A DNA stretch of 64,000 nt from Ailurus styani. Taxonomy: Eukaryota; Chordata; Mammalia; Carnivora; Ailuridae. The DNA is taken from contig LNAC01000337.1 of the NCBI GenBank assembly GCA_002007465.1, forward strand, positions 677,144-741,143, written 5' to 3'. The notes beneath the pieces are model-generated. The model was not told the DNA's origin. It saw only the letters and a list, made by a program, of their open reading frames with translations, and ran no database searches. Below, in pieces: positions 25,026 through 36,086 of the stretch. The translations under genes were made by a program, and so were the position numbers. Within the stretch, counting starts at the first letter, position 1. Each line of letters opens with the position of its first letter.

Positions 25026-25193
25026 GGGCACCTGGGTGGCTCAGTCAGCTAAGCGTCCGACTCTGGATTTCGGCGCAGGTCGTGATCTCAGGGTCATGAG
25101 ATCGAGCCCCGCATTGGGCTCTGCGCTCAGCATGGAGTCTGCGTGAGATTCTCTCTCTCCCTCTCCCTCTGGTCCTCCCCTGCCCTTAAAAAA
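25026..25193 (+). mobile_element. CAN-SINE, 3'-shortened
   Basis: A SINE head with standard body. The tail passes straight to oligo-A with the usual (aaat)n missing. Confidence 0.88.
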
Positions 25194-25291
25194 ACAAAGG
25201 AAAGATGAATCAAAATTGGTAAATGGTGAGGTTGAATTCTATAGTTGAAATCTGAATCCAGCTGAAGAGAGTGAATTAAAACCTCACTAGT

Positions 25292-25522
25292 GGGCACCTG
25301 GGTGGCTCAGTGGGTTAAAGCCTCTGCTTTCGGCTCAGGTCGTGATCTCAGGGTCCTGGGATCGAGGCCCGCATCGGGCTCTCTGCTCAGCGGGGAGCCT
25401 GCTTCCTCCTCTCTCTCTGTCTGCCTCTCTGCCTACTTATGATCTGATCTCTCTCTCTGTGTCAAATAAATAAATAAAATCTTTAAAAAAAAAGGTCTCT
25501 TTAAAAATAAATAAATAAAAAA
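25292..25522 (+). mobile_element. Young mustelid-type CAN-SINE
   Basis: A full copy of the mustelid-like type. It has a perfect 15-bp duplication taaaacctcactagt at 25277-25291 and 25523-25537. The A-tail is long and itself interrupted. Confidence 0.95.
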
Positions 25523-25924
25523 TAAAACCTCACTAGTAATTACTGCTAAAAACAATGTAAGTGTTGTATTTCTAGAAAGAAGCGCTTAGAAACCTTAAAA
25601 ATAAGAATGGGTGTCAAATAGGCTGGGGCCCAACGGCTGAAGAAGGTGCTCATCCTGCCGCGGAGAGTGGACGGGCAGGGGCGTGGAGGGAGCACATGGG
25701 GAGCCCGTTGTCTTTCCGCGTCCGTGAGACAGAGTCGAGATACTGTTCCATTTGAAAGTGGACAAATTGAGAAATACAGCCCAACCGTGGATGTGAACCA
25801 TGCAAACTGTGCTGGAGACCAGCAGGACCAGAACCAGAGCACCCTCTGCATGGGCTGTAGGGAGGGGGAGAGGGGAAGAGTCAATAACAGAAGTCAAAGG
25901 AAACACAGACCAGAAAGAAAAGAT

Positions 25925-26041
25925 GGGGCACCCGGCTAGCTCAGGCTGAGGAGCATGTGACTCTTGATCCCAAGGTCCTGAGTTTGAGCCCCACGTCGGG
26001 CATAGAGATTACTAAAAAATAAATAAATAAGCTTAAAAAAA
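25925..26041 (+). mobile_element. Short old-type CAN-SINE
   Basis: A diverged head (gcacccggctagctcagg) and a short body ending gggcatagagattac plus aaataaataaataagc. It lacks the CT-rich segment, typical of an older short SINE subtype. Confidence 0.8.
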
Positions 26042-27383
26042 AGAGATGGAAAACAAAGGAAACCATAACGAAGCATAAAATAAAGCGACGAAGGTAAAAA
26101 TAAGTGGGATAATTTCAACTATTCAAGGAATAAAACGCAGGTTGGATAAAAAAATATTAAACCCAATTTCATTCTGTCCTCATGACGACAAATAATAAGG
26201 GAAGCAAAGTAGTTGGAAGTAAAAGTGAGCCACACGGGTGTGACCATGGGCTGAGTTCCAGGTCCAAAAGGCAGATGGAAACATGCACCACCTGTTTCCT
26301 CCCAACCCCCCCCCCAAAGTGACAGGAGAGGAAAGCCTACCTGACATGACGGAGAGAACGGAGGAAGGGGACACAACCATGGAACATCTGGAGGTGGAAA
26401 GCAGGTGGACCCGTGACAACCAGCTCCAGAGACCCCTTCCCCCAAAGGCCAAAGCCCAAGTTGGCAGCAGGAAACGCTGAGAACAAACCCAAAGGTCACC
26501 AGCAAACCCCCAGAAGGCTCAGGCACCGGTGCCACTCTGGCACTGGTGGCTAAAATAAGGACAGTTGGACGAAACTCATCTTGGAGGGCATTAAGCCCCA
26601 GATCCCCTCTCACTCCACCTAGCTGAGCCAATGCCTCTTCTCCACTTGGGTAGAAATGGAAGGTTTATTCTCTAGAGGGGGTATAATCAGGCTGTTCGGG
26701 CTGAAGAGTGCCAAGCAGAGTTGAGAGCCTACACTGTACTGAAATTAGGGGAAACATGTAAAAAACATGCAGATGGCATTGAGGATGCGACATCTCTTCC
26801 CACCTTTGGGGCAGCTGATGCGACGATGGCCAGGACCTTGAGAACATGTTTTTAAAAGACCCTAAGCTGGCAAGAGATACAGAGATGACTTCATGGGTCT
26901 TCTGAGTCTGGAATTTTTTTGCTTCTATTATCAATTAATTATTTTTGCTAGATTTTTGACATAGCGTTTTTAATTTTTAAAATCTAAATAAAAATAACTA
27001 TCAGATTCCTGGGGGCGTGGGTGGGGAAGGGGTCTCCCTATCCTCCAGCAGGAGGCTCAGAACCTGAGCAGGACACAGGAATCTGATGGAGGGTTCTGCA
27101 TAGACAGCCCCAAGAGATCTCTTTTCCATGAAGACAAAGTCTGTGGGCTCCACCCATGCACCTGTCCATTAGCGTCTACGTGCCCCGGTCTTACACAGGA
27201 GAAAACCACCAAGGGTAACCCAATGCCTGAAAAACAATCCAACAAACGAAAGAATCTATTAAGAAAGAATGAGACCAAGACACACAAAACCTCAACAGAA
27301 ACAGACCGTGCAGGAGACCGTGAACCAAGCCTGTCACGGACGTTTTCAAGATATAGACTAATCCATGAGACAAGATCAAGAAA

Positions 27384-27589
27384 GTTTTTTTTTTAATCTT
27401 TATTTTTTTAAGATTTATTTTATTTTATTTATTTGAGAGAGCGAGAGAAAGCATGAGAGGGGAGAGGTCGGAGGGAGAAGCAGACTCCCCACTGAGCAGG
27501 GAGCCCGATGCGGGACTCAATCCCAGGACTTCAGGATCGTGAGCTGAGCCAAGGGCAGTTGCTTAACCAACTGAGCCACCCAGGTGCTC
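27384..27589 (-). mobile_element. CAN-SINE, antisense
   Basis: Begins with poly-T and ends gagccacccaggtgctc. The flanks agatcaagaaag / agaacaagaaac suggest a target duplication. Confidence 0.9.
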
Positions 27590-27926
27590 AAGAACAAGAA
27601 ACTTTAAAGGGAACACTTACAGAACAGAAAAGAGCTCTTGAATATTATAAAAATAAACACTATAGCTACAATTAGAGATGCAATAGAAGGGCTGGAAGAG
27701 AAAGTTGAAGAACTGGAGAAAGTAGAGCAAGACAAAATAAAACCAACCAGCACATAGGCAGACCAAAAAAAACCAAACCAAACCAAAACAAAAAATCCAA
27801 AAAACAAAAAACTAAAGATAGAGTCTAAAAGAGAGAAAAGATATTTTTTTTAAAAATGTAGAGGGCCAGTCCAGGAGATCTAATACCCAAATAATAGGTT
27901 CCAGAGAACAGGGGATGGGGGAGGAA

Positions 27927-28058
27927 TAAAAGAAAAAGAAAGAAAGAAAGAAAAGAGAGAGAGAGAGAGAGAGAGAATGGTAGGGAGGGAGGGGGGAAGG
28001 AAGGAAGGAAGGAAGGAAGGAAGGAAGGAAGGAAGGAAGGAAGGAAGGAAGGAAGGAA
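27927..28058 (+). repeat. Compound purine microsatellite (AAAG)n-(GA)n-(GGAA)16
   Basis: Runs of aaag, then ga (27954-27976), then about 16 perfect ggaa units at 27995-28058. It sits inside an old LINE-1. Confidence 0.96.
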
Positions 28059-28286
28059 TCCATCAACAAAATAATTGAAGAGAATGTCCCAGGATGGAAG
28101 GACACAGGTTCCCAGATTAACCTCAGGTACAATGGAGTAAGTTAAACCCATACCAAAAAAAATGAATGAAATTTTATAGTGAAATTTTAGAACCCTGTGA
28201 ACAAAAGGAAGATACTATCAACTTCCAGAGAGAGGAATAAAGGTCACAGATGAAGGATCAGGAATCAGATTGGCATTGGGTTTCTT

Positions 28287-28491
28287 TTTTTTTTTTTTTT
28301 TTTAAAGATTTTATTTATTTATTTGACACAGAGAGAGAGGTCACAAGTAGGCAGAGAGGCAGGCAGAGAGAGAGGAGGAAGCAGGCTCCCCGCAGAGCAG
28401 AGAGCCCGATGCGGGCCTCGATCCCAGGAGCCTGAGATCATGACCTGAGCCGAAGGCAGAGGCCCCAACCCACTGAGCCACCCAGGCACCC
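28287..28491 (-). mobile_element. Young mustelid-type CAN-SINE
   Basis: An antisense copy with a perfect 15-bp target duplication ggcattgggtttctt at 28272-28286 and 28492-28506. It interrupts an old LINE-1. Confidence 0.95.
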
Positions 28492-28557
28492 GGCATTGGG
28501 TTTCTTAATGGCAATTCAAAATTGTGGAGGGAGAATGATTTGGGTTAATTCCTCGCC

Positions 28558-28752
28558 TGGGGCGCCTGGATGGCTCTGTTGGTTAAGTATCTGCCTTCTG
28601 GTTGGGTCATGATCCCAGAGTCCTGGAATCAAGCCTCATGTTGGGATCCCTGCCAAGAGGGCTTCTCCCTCTGCCCCTCGCCCTGCTTGTGCTCGCTTGC
28701 TCTTTCTTTCTCTCTCTCAAACAAATAAATAAATAATCTTTAAAAAAAAAGT
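28558..28752 (+). mobile_element. CAN-SINE
   Basis: A sense copy only about 50 bp from the antisense copy just before it. Duplication ttaattcctcgcc / ttaattccttgcc (one mismatch) at 28545-28557 and 28753-28765. Confidence 0.93.
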
Positions 28753-29320
28753 TTAATTCCTTGCCCAACTAAACTACACAGCAGGTGTGAAGTTGGGTTC
28801 GGACGCATCAAGTCTCAAAAAATTCACCTCCCAGGCAACCTTTCTCAGGAAGCTTCTGTTGGATATGCTTGACCAAAAACGAGGTAGTAAGCCAAGAAAA
28901 AGAAAATTGGGGGATGTGGGAGAGAGGTGATGGGAATCTTCAGTGATTATTGACTTCAGGAAAGACAATAAGGAAGAAAAGGCAAGAGAAACCAGGACAA
29001 GCTCCCTCCAGCACAGCTGGCCTCCTGAAGCCAGGTCTTCTGGAAGAACCACACAGCTGTGTGCTTGCAGGATCCCCGCCATCCCCACATGGCTGTGACA
29101 GAGACTGGGACACACACAGAACCCACCTCATGGGTACCGGCATGAAGTGCTGTAACTGAGGAGGGGAGGCACAGTGAACATGGGTGAGTAACTGTTCCAT
29201 CACAGACAGTCATTTCTTTTCACAATGAACATATAGGAAATGTATAATCTGGCACCAAAACATATAAAGCAAAAACTGCAGGAAGTAAGAGAGCAAGAAA
29301 AAATAGTAAATATACAGTAT

Positions 29321-29521
29321 CGGGGTGCCTGGGTGGCACAGTTAGTTAAGCATCCGACTCTTGATTTCCACTCAGGTCATGATCTCAGGGTCATGAGATC
29401 AAGATCTGCATCGGGCTCCCTGCTCAGTGCGGAGTCTACTCCAGATTCTCTCCCTCCCTCTACCCGCCCCCACCCGTGCATGTGCTCTTGCTCTCCAAAA
29501 AATACAATACAATAAGATAAA
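29321..29521 (+). mobile_element. CAN-SINE
   Basis: Head ggggtgcctgggtggcacag, a CT-rich body and a tail turned into aatacaatacaataag. The flanks share aaatatac. Confidence 0.88.
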
Positions 29522-29664
29522 ATATACATCTTTTTGAACACCTACTGAAAAATCATCCACAGAATAAGATTTGATATATATTTTTTTTAAATTAGAGGTT
29601 GGACTTCAACAAGTTCTCCATACTCCTCACTAAAATCTAAAACCAATAATGGGAGTTGAAGTAA

Positions 29665-30060
29665 ACAATGAAATGCCAGCTTCCTGGAAACTTAAAAACT
29701 CTCCTAAACCAAATCACAGTTTCTGCAATAATTGACCCCAAACAGCCAGGAGCCGCCCAATAACCCGCAGCATCAGGTTAGGAACGAGCAGAGAAAAGCC
29801 AAATATGCTCCCCGGGCCGAGCACACAGGGCACCCCAATTCCGGGTCCGGTCCCCCAGGCTGCAGCCCCAGCAGGGCATGCCCACAGCCGCCCCCTCGAG
29901 CTTCTGCCAAACCCAAGTGATGGGCGACTCCCTCTCCAGAGCGAGCCTGGCTAAATAGCCCTTGCTTGTTTTCCTTTGGATCCCCTTCATTCACCTCCAC
30001 AACATACACAAGGGTGGCGTGCTCTCAAGTTCAAGTTAGTCGAAGAAGAGCAGAATATTC
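29665..30060 (+). mobile_element. Possible solo LTR of a carnivoran endogenous retrovirus
   Basis: aatgccagcttcctggaaac, gcccaataacccgcagca, aaatatgctccccgggcc and gcctggctaaatagcccttg give an LTR-like C-rich U3 and TATA-like ctaaata. No retroviral genes lie next to it. Ends and family are uncertain. Confidence 0.45.
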
Positions 30061-30516
30061 AACAGCCTTAGACACTTGTTTTGGAACAAATGGCCAGCCA
30101 TTTGAAAAGTGTCCAGCTCCTACAGCAGACCCATACGAAAATGACAATTGGATGCACCAAAGGTTTCCATGTCCAAAAGGAAAGTGTGAAAGTCACAGAA
30201 GGAAGCGTCCATTGATTCCCTGGCACAACCATCCCCCGAGGGAGGCAAAACTGGCTGGACTACTGCTCACAGGTGGGGAAGCTCATGGCCAGCAAGGTGA
30301 GAGCTGAGATCTGAGCCCAAGCTGGTTCACAGCGCGGGTGGGAATGGGAGTGTCTAAGGGACCTTCCACTTCTGGAGCGTGTGCGTTTCTTGTAAGCTGC
30401 AAGCTGTCGGATGGACCTTGTCAGCGGAGCCCCTGGGGAGAGGGTACCCAGCGGCAGGGACCTTCCGGGAGGCAGCGTGGGCGGGGCTGTGGCCCCCGCG
30501 GAGAGGCACAGCTTAC

Positions 30517-30658
30517 CTGTTGGGCTGGTAGCCCAGGCTGTTGAGCATGTGAGCCTGGTCCAGGTCTCTCGGGAAGCCGTGCAGCACCCACCCTTTCTGA
30601 ATGCTGTCCGGCTGGTTCAGGTGCTGGCTCAGCACCTTCATGATGATGCTGTCAGGCA
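30517..30658 (-). CDS. AK8: AK8 internal exon, core of second AK domain (GFPR motif)
   Basis: This 142-bp exon starts in phase 1 after ctgtctctgcag and ends in phase 2 (AAC AG) before GTAAGC. It encodes [16 protein letters not shown], then [18 protein letters not shown] and LGYQPN plus a split Arg. GWVLHGFPR is the adenylate-kinase core signature GF(L/I)LDG(F/Y)PR with His in place of Asp. As I recall it, human AK8 has GVPR here, so this sequence is closer to the family consensus. It is the last AK8 exon found in the window. The next residues (VFFLNV in human) were looked for on the minus strand below 30516 and not seen. Confidence 0.96.
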
Positions 30659-32264
30659 CTGCAGAGACAGGAGGGCGAGCGGTCACTCTGTCATCCTGGG
30701 CACTGCTCCGAAGGGAGCAGCGGTAACCTGTGGCCCCTGGGTTTCCTAACGCCCTTGGCTCTGGATTCAACTGGTGAAGACTAGAGTTTAGGCAGACAAG
30801 GCTGCCGGCGCACAGGTCCCTCCAAGGTCCCAGCAATTGGAGGGATGTGGCTGCCTGAGAAGAGAAAAGCATTGGGTGCCCTTGACCCTTCTCCGACCTT
30901 GACAAGACCCCATGCCCGTCCGTGGCCAGGGTAGTTCCCAGCCCTCCAGCAACATGGGGGCAGTCCCCGTCCCCCCAGTTTTTGCAGGACACCAGGCCCC
31001 CGGGGGGGAAGGTTTAGCTGTCCTCGAATGGGACTGTGTTGGAGCCCCGGGTACTCCCCGCGCGTGTGCAACGAACAAGCAGCCCTTTTGATGCCGGAAT
31101 CAAATCCCAGGAATCACAGCCCTCGTTTTAACCAGAGACTGCAATACAGTCTCACGGAGAATGAGATACTGAGAGGCCTCTTGTTTACATTACCGCGACT
31201 GACATTTCCCTGAAATTTATACCTTTCTCAGACTCATTAAATGTCCTGTGTTGCTGATGTACTGCGTTTTAGCAATTTGCACTGCATCTTCTGCACTTTG
31301 CACTCATTTTTCAAGAAATACTTGGTAAATATTACCAGTGTTTGCCGTGGATGTGGTCCCGACAAGCGGGTTTCCTAGAGTTGCAGTGAGGGTATTTGGC
31401 GGCTTCTCTGGAGAGGCCTGGTCCCCCTCCTACCAGCCACCCAGGGCCCCCAGGCCCACAGCCGCGTGCACACAGGGGTAAGAGCTGCAGAAACAGCTGC
31501 TTTCCTCCACGGCCGTGATGCGCGGCTTCCTCCCTTGTCACCAAAGGACGCTAACGCTTATTCTGAGCGATCCGCATCGCCCTGAATTTGTCCTTTCTCC
31601 CATTTTTCAGCCTTCTTCGCCAGTCTCGAGGAATGAGCAGAAAAGGGCTTTCGCTCTAATGAGAACATCTGGCTACGTGACCTGAGCGAGAAGTTGATGC
31701 AGCTGATCCTGTCTCTTCCCTCGCTTGCACCTCCTGTGGCTCCACTGCTGGCAGAATGAGAGCAGTCACCCTCCCCACGGCCAGCGGCCCCTGTAGTCTC
31801 TGACCCCTGCTTTCCTCCCAGGGGACTCTCCGCCAGCTTTTCCCTAGGCCTGCCCATCGGGATGCCCCTCCCCCACGCCTGGCCTGGGGCAAGCCTTTGG
31901 ACTCAGCCTCGGGCGGGGGGCACTGAAAGGTCCTCCTGCGGACCGGACCGCACCCAGCCTGGGTTAGCACCTGGACCTCTCCTTCGCTTGCCCCCTCGCG
32001 GCTGGCTAAGTCTTTGTGGGATGTCTGCCAATCCCGAAAGACAGTGGGTTCCACGAGGAAAAAGACTAAGGCCCAACTTCGTTTATTTGCCCCCATAATT
32101 AAGCATGAAATAGCTGTGTAATCAACAGACAGGACACTTCCCTTTTCAAAAGCTTCACTGCAACTAGTCAAACATGCTAAAAGTAACTTGCCCAGACTCT
32201 GGGGAGCCAGGAGATGGACAGGAAATAACACAGGCTTGAGGGGCACACAAATCTAGGGTCTCAG

Positions 32265-32400
32265 CCCTGCCCTCGCCTGGTCCCTCAACCTCTCCAACCA
32301 AGGATCAGAGTCCTCATCTGCCAGAAGGGGATGACAGGATCTGTCAGCACAGGCTCAGCGCTGCACAGAACCTTCCAGGCCCGTGGCTGGTACTTTCCAG
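32265..32400 (+). mobile_element. MIR-like fragment
   Basis: gagtcctcatctgccagaag gggatgacagg resembles a MIRb segment. Confidence 0.5.
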
Positions 32401-32994
32401 TTCACGAGATGCATGTTGGAAAGTAATACGGACATTTCCATGTTTCCCCCAAGGTCAGGGTGTTCTGAGAACAGACTGCTGTCTCCTGGGATAGAGGAGG
32501 ATTGACTTCGAACAAGCCTTGAGAGTGAAGATAGAGACCTCTGGAGAGATTTAGGGACCTGTCTCGAGAGCTTTGTTTATATTCTGGGAGTTGTAAACCT
32601 AGGGCCAGCTGCCCTCCATAAGCTCCAAGAGTCATCATTTCAGGGACTGTCCCCTGTGCTACAGATCCCTGCACACACAGGGTATGTTGGCTCTCGCCAC
32701 ATCTTCCCGTGAGGACCAGGGCTGTGGGGAGCTAGCATTCGGGTTATGGTGTCAATAAATAATGGGCCTGTTCTCTGATCCAGAAACCCTATGTCTTGTT
32801 TCAGGATACATAAATATGGATTTTTAAAAAATGGGTTAAGAATCTGGCATATTGCTTTCCAGTCCAGGTCTACCCCTAAGTATTTATGGATATTTTCACC
32901 TGAATAAGAAACCAATACAGAAACAAGCCCTTCCCGGTGATCTGTCCAATGGGTAGTTACAGAACATCCGTGCCATGTGGGTACTGTGACACAT

Positions 32995-33330
32995 GGCAAG
33001 TCCTGAAGTTCACATTCTAGTGAGAGAGACAGACAGTGCGCAGATAAATAACCATTGCAAAGAGTCATAAGTACTATGGAGAAAATGAACCAAATGATGG
33101 GAGGCCGCTGTGTGACCAGCTCTCGGACAGCCCCAGGAAGTCACTCTAGCTGAGATCTAAACTGTGAGTCCAGCTGCGTGAAGACCCAGCGAGAATGTTC
33201 TGGGCAGAGAGCGTGGCAAGGGCCCGGGCCCTGAGGCTGGCATAATCTGGACACATTCAAGCTTCAGAGACAGGGCCCGTGTGGCTGGAGCAGAGTGATC
33301 TGTGGGAAGTGAGGGCGGACAGGCCCATCG
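32995..33330 (+). mobile_element. Ancient interspersed repeat, family not resolved
   Basis: cattctagtgagagagacag, ataagtactatggagaaaat, gagaatgttctgggcagaga and gtgtggctggagcagagtg are in the order of the same ancient repeat as at 15115. Confidence 0.55.
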
Positions 33331-34019
33331 GGTCTTCAGGGAGGAAGGGGATTTGGGCCACCCACAGGCCATCTTGGGAATGATCGTGTGTTGGCCTTCA
33401 GGGCATATTTATCGAATGAACATATGGGGGTTAATCTCAGGATCCTGCACTCGGCCACATTTGCCCATGGAAAAGCTCATTCTGTGGTATCAGCCAGAGG
33501 AGTCCCCATTTGGGGTCCCTGGATCCCAGAGATGTGGCTAATCAAGAGTGTGATTTTCTAAGTGGTCACTCCAGGCTCCTAAGGGCAGAAATGGACCCCC
33601 CTGTATAAAGTCTGCAGAGAGCTCAGGCGGAGGACCCTGAATCAAAGTCACCAGCTAATAGCTCCAGCTCTTTAAATTTCTAGAAAGGAAACATCTTTTG
33701 TTGAGCTCCTGAGCACAGAGCCCTTCAAGTCCAGGGCGATCTGAGCATCAGATCCCGCAATGCCCTGTCAGAGGCAGGCCAGCTGTGGTAAGAGGGGACC
33801 GTGGCTTCCTTCTCCTAGTCCTGGTCCTGCCCAAACCCCGTTTGACACTCTGAACTGCAGTCTCTTCTGCAAACTGGGAAGGTGGCTAGGCGTGCTTTGG
33901 GCAGGTGGTGAGGCAAGGGGGCCACACAAGTATTTGTGACATGGCTGCTTTTATAAGTGATCCTTAGAACAAAGCCCAGAAAAATCACCACTTAGTCCCC
34001 CTGGATTCCTTTCTCAGGA

Positions 34020-34165
34020 CAAGTGTGAGCTGAGAGCCTGGTGGTTCTGCTTGGCAGCAATGGGGCCTCCCTGAACTTCAGTGTCCTCCTCTGTGACCTC
34101 CCTCACTGGCTGTTGTGGGCCCGGTGGATGGACTCATTAAAGATGCCAGATCCATTAGAGGTCTT
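34020..34165 (+). mobile_element. MIR-like fragment
   Basis: cttcagtgtcctcctctgtga followed by ggactcattaaagatgcc resembles MIRb. Confidence 0.45.
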
Positions 34166-34833
34166 CTGAAGGGCTGGGTGGGTGTATGTTTAGTCCCTTC
34201 CCAGAGTTTATCCAGATTCCCATCACATGGCTAGGATGAAGCCTCTGACAAGATTACGTGACCCTTAAATTTCAAACTTTTCAGATTAAATTTCAAAAAT
34301 AAAACACCTGAGCTTAGATCTGACTTTAGGAGAGTGCTGTAGGTTTGAAATGGGCTTGCCTATGGAGGAGGTCCCCTAGGTAATGAGCTTGCTGACCAGT
34401 GATACCCTGGGAGCACTGAGGCCTCAGTTGTGAGGGTGAGGGCTGGCTTGGGCCAATATTTGTTTCTCCAAAAGTCAGGCCCTGTTGGAAAACAGGCCTC
34501 CCTGCTCCAGGCCTCCCTGGAGTGTGCAGCTTCCTCGGGGCACCGGGGTGGTGGGGGCTGCCTGTGAGGCCCGGAGGCCTGGGGATTCACAGAGGGAAGG
34601 CCCTGGAAGGTCCTCCCCTTGATTGTTCTCGTTTCAAAGTTGAGAAACCAAGGCCTAAAAAGGTCGTGGCTTAAGAGACTTCTGCTGGAGAGAAACGTGG
34701 CTCAAGGGAAGAATGAAAGACCAGATGGAAACACAAGGAAACTTTTTACAGGGGTTGGCGGTGGGTGGCAGAGGGAGGATTTGCAAAGATTTCTAGAGGG
34801 AATTTCCCAGTTTGCATTGAAAGTTAAAATGTA

Positions 34834-35028
34834 GGGGCGCCTGGGTGGCTCAGTCAGTTGGGTGTCTGATTCTTGATTTCAGCTCAGGTCATGATCTCAG
34901 GGTCATGGGATTGAGCCCCGTGGAGGGCTCCACGCTCAGCGTGGAGTCTGATTGAGATCCTCTCCCTCTGCCCCTTCCCCCACTTGCATTCTATAAGTAA
35001 ATAAATAAAATCTTTAAAAATTTTTTTT
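34834..35028 (+). mobile_element. CAN-SINE
   Basis: A full copy with a 14-bp duplication aaagttaaaatgta / aaagttagaatgta (one mismatch) at 34820-34833 and 35029-35042. It sits in an old LINE-1 tail. Confidence 0.93.
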
Positions 35029-35029
35029 A

Positions 35030-35290
35030 AAGTTAGAATGTACATGCCTTTTGACCCGGCAATCTCATTTATGAGAACTCACACCTGAGACACAACAACA
35101 CAGACAAGAGGCAGGCGCGTGAAGATGTTTATCTCGGTGTCACTTTCCGTGGTGACGATCAGTAGCAATGTACAGCATCCATCAGCAGACAGCAGGTTAA
35201 ATAAAGGACGGTACACCTGGCAATGGGGTATGATGCTCCCTTCAACAAGCCACTTCCACGCATTCAACAAGCCGTTCTACTAACTTGGGA
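35030..35290 (+). mobile_element. Old LINE-1 3' fragment
   Basis: tttgacccggcaatctcattt and gcaggttaaataaaggacgg follow the L1 ORF2 C-terminal pattern with many changes. Confidence 0.6.
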
Positions 35291-35354
35291 AGGGGACTCA
35301 GACAGAAGACCAGGGAAAGTCGACCTACTGTGTGTATGATAGCATCTAACTGAA

Positions 35355-35425
35355 TTACATACAGACACACGTGTACACACAGCATACACACACCCCCATA
35401 CACACACTCCACACACCCACGGGAG
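35355..35425 (+). repeat. CA-rich simple repeat
   Basis: Blocks of cacac between tac and ccc across about 70 bp. Confidence 0.8.
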
Positions 35426-35799
35426 ACTGGAGAGGACCCTCCTACACCCTGTGAATCAGACCCAATCTCTCACAGAGCTCAGGGCCCTGGAGGCCAGAGA
35501 GGCAGGCACCCAGGCTGGGATCCCGGCTAGAAAGGCAGAGGGCTCGGGAGACGCGTGGAGCTGAGAGCTCCAAGGAGCAATGACGTGCATGTCCTGGAAG
35601 AAGGTGGAATGCACACTGATTCCGACGAAGCCCCTCTGTTCAGGAGTCAGGGGAACACAGACCCTCAGGTCAGCACCTCTCAGAAGGACTCACCATAATT
35701 GTGAACCGCTAATTATTGGTGCGTCTTCATTTGCTGCCTATGTCCCCACATTTACCCCACCCCCTGAGAGCAGGGACCCCAGTAAAGTCAGGCACTGTG

Positions 35800-36038
35800 G
35801 ATAAAGGGGAGCCCTGGGAGTGCAAGCTGGAAAACAGTATGGAGGTTCCTCAAAAGGTTAAAAAGAGAGCTACCCTACAACCCAGCAATTGCACTAGTAG
35901 GTATTTATCCCAAAGATACAAATGTAGTGATCCGAAGGGGCACCTGCACCCCAGTGTTAACAGCATAATGTCCTCAACAGCCAAACTATGGAAAGAGCCT
36001 GGCTGTCCATCAACAGAGGAATGGATAGAGAAGATGTG

Positions 36039-36086
<48 letters not shown>

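Larger units (their letters stand above)
24510..25920 (+). mobile_element. Probable old LINE-derived sequence
   Basis: An A-rich, gene-free region between SINEs with short matches to old L1 patterns (ggtgctttactttgctggacg, caaagaagtcctttcaaagc). The LINE assignment is a weak inference. Confidence 0.35.
27590..28970 (+). mobile_element. Old LINE-1 (internal part), interrupted
   Basis: Broken L1 sequence read on the plus strand (atgcaatagaagggctggaa, ggatcaggaatcagattggc, ctttctcaggaagcttctg). It is interrupted by a purine microsatellite (27927-28058) and two SINEs of opposite orientation. Subfamily not resolved. Confidence 0.7.
1..30516 (-). other. AK8: Long non-coding stretch, presumed AK8 intron
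   Basis: It follows the exon ending at 30517. No AK8 terminal exon (LID of domain 2 or C-terminal tail) was found, so it is read as intron at least 30.5 kb long. Apart from listed repeats and motif clusters, these stretches show nothing recognised: 391-890, 1111-1689, 2211-4558, 4633-6039, 6201-7055, 7536-8879, 10168-11059, 11605-12410, 15311-16705, 16761-17264, 17501-18424, 19511-20504, 20801-21789, 22531-23224, 23669-24118 and 26046-27383. A small exon missed by eye cannot be excluded. Confidence 0.65.

Noticed and set aside
27812..28151. Ser/Phe/Leu-rich frames with repeated LPSF
   Set aside because: Antisense translation of the GGAA microsatellite.
35850..36080. CVCVCV-rich frame
   Set aside because: Translation of the (AC)n tract inside the LINE-1.
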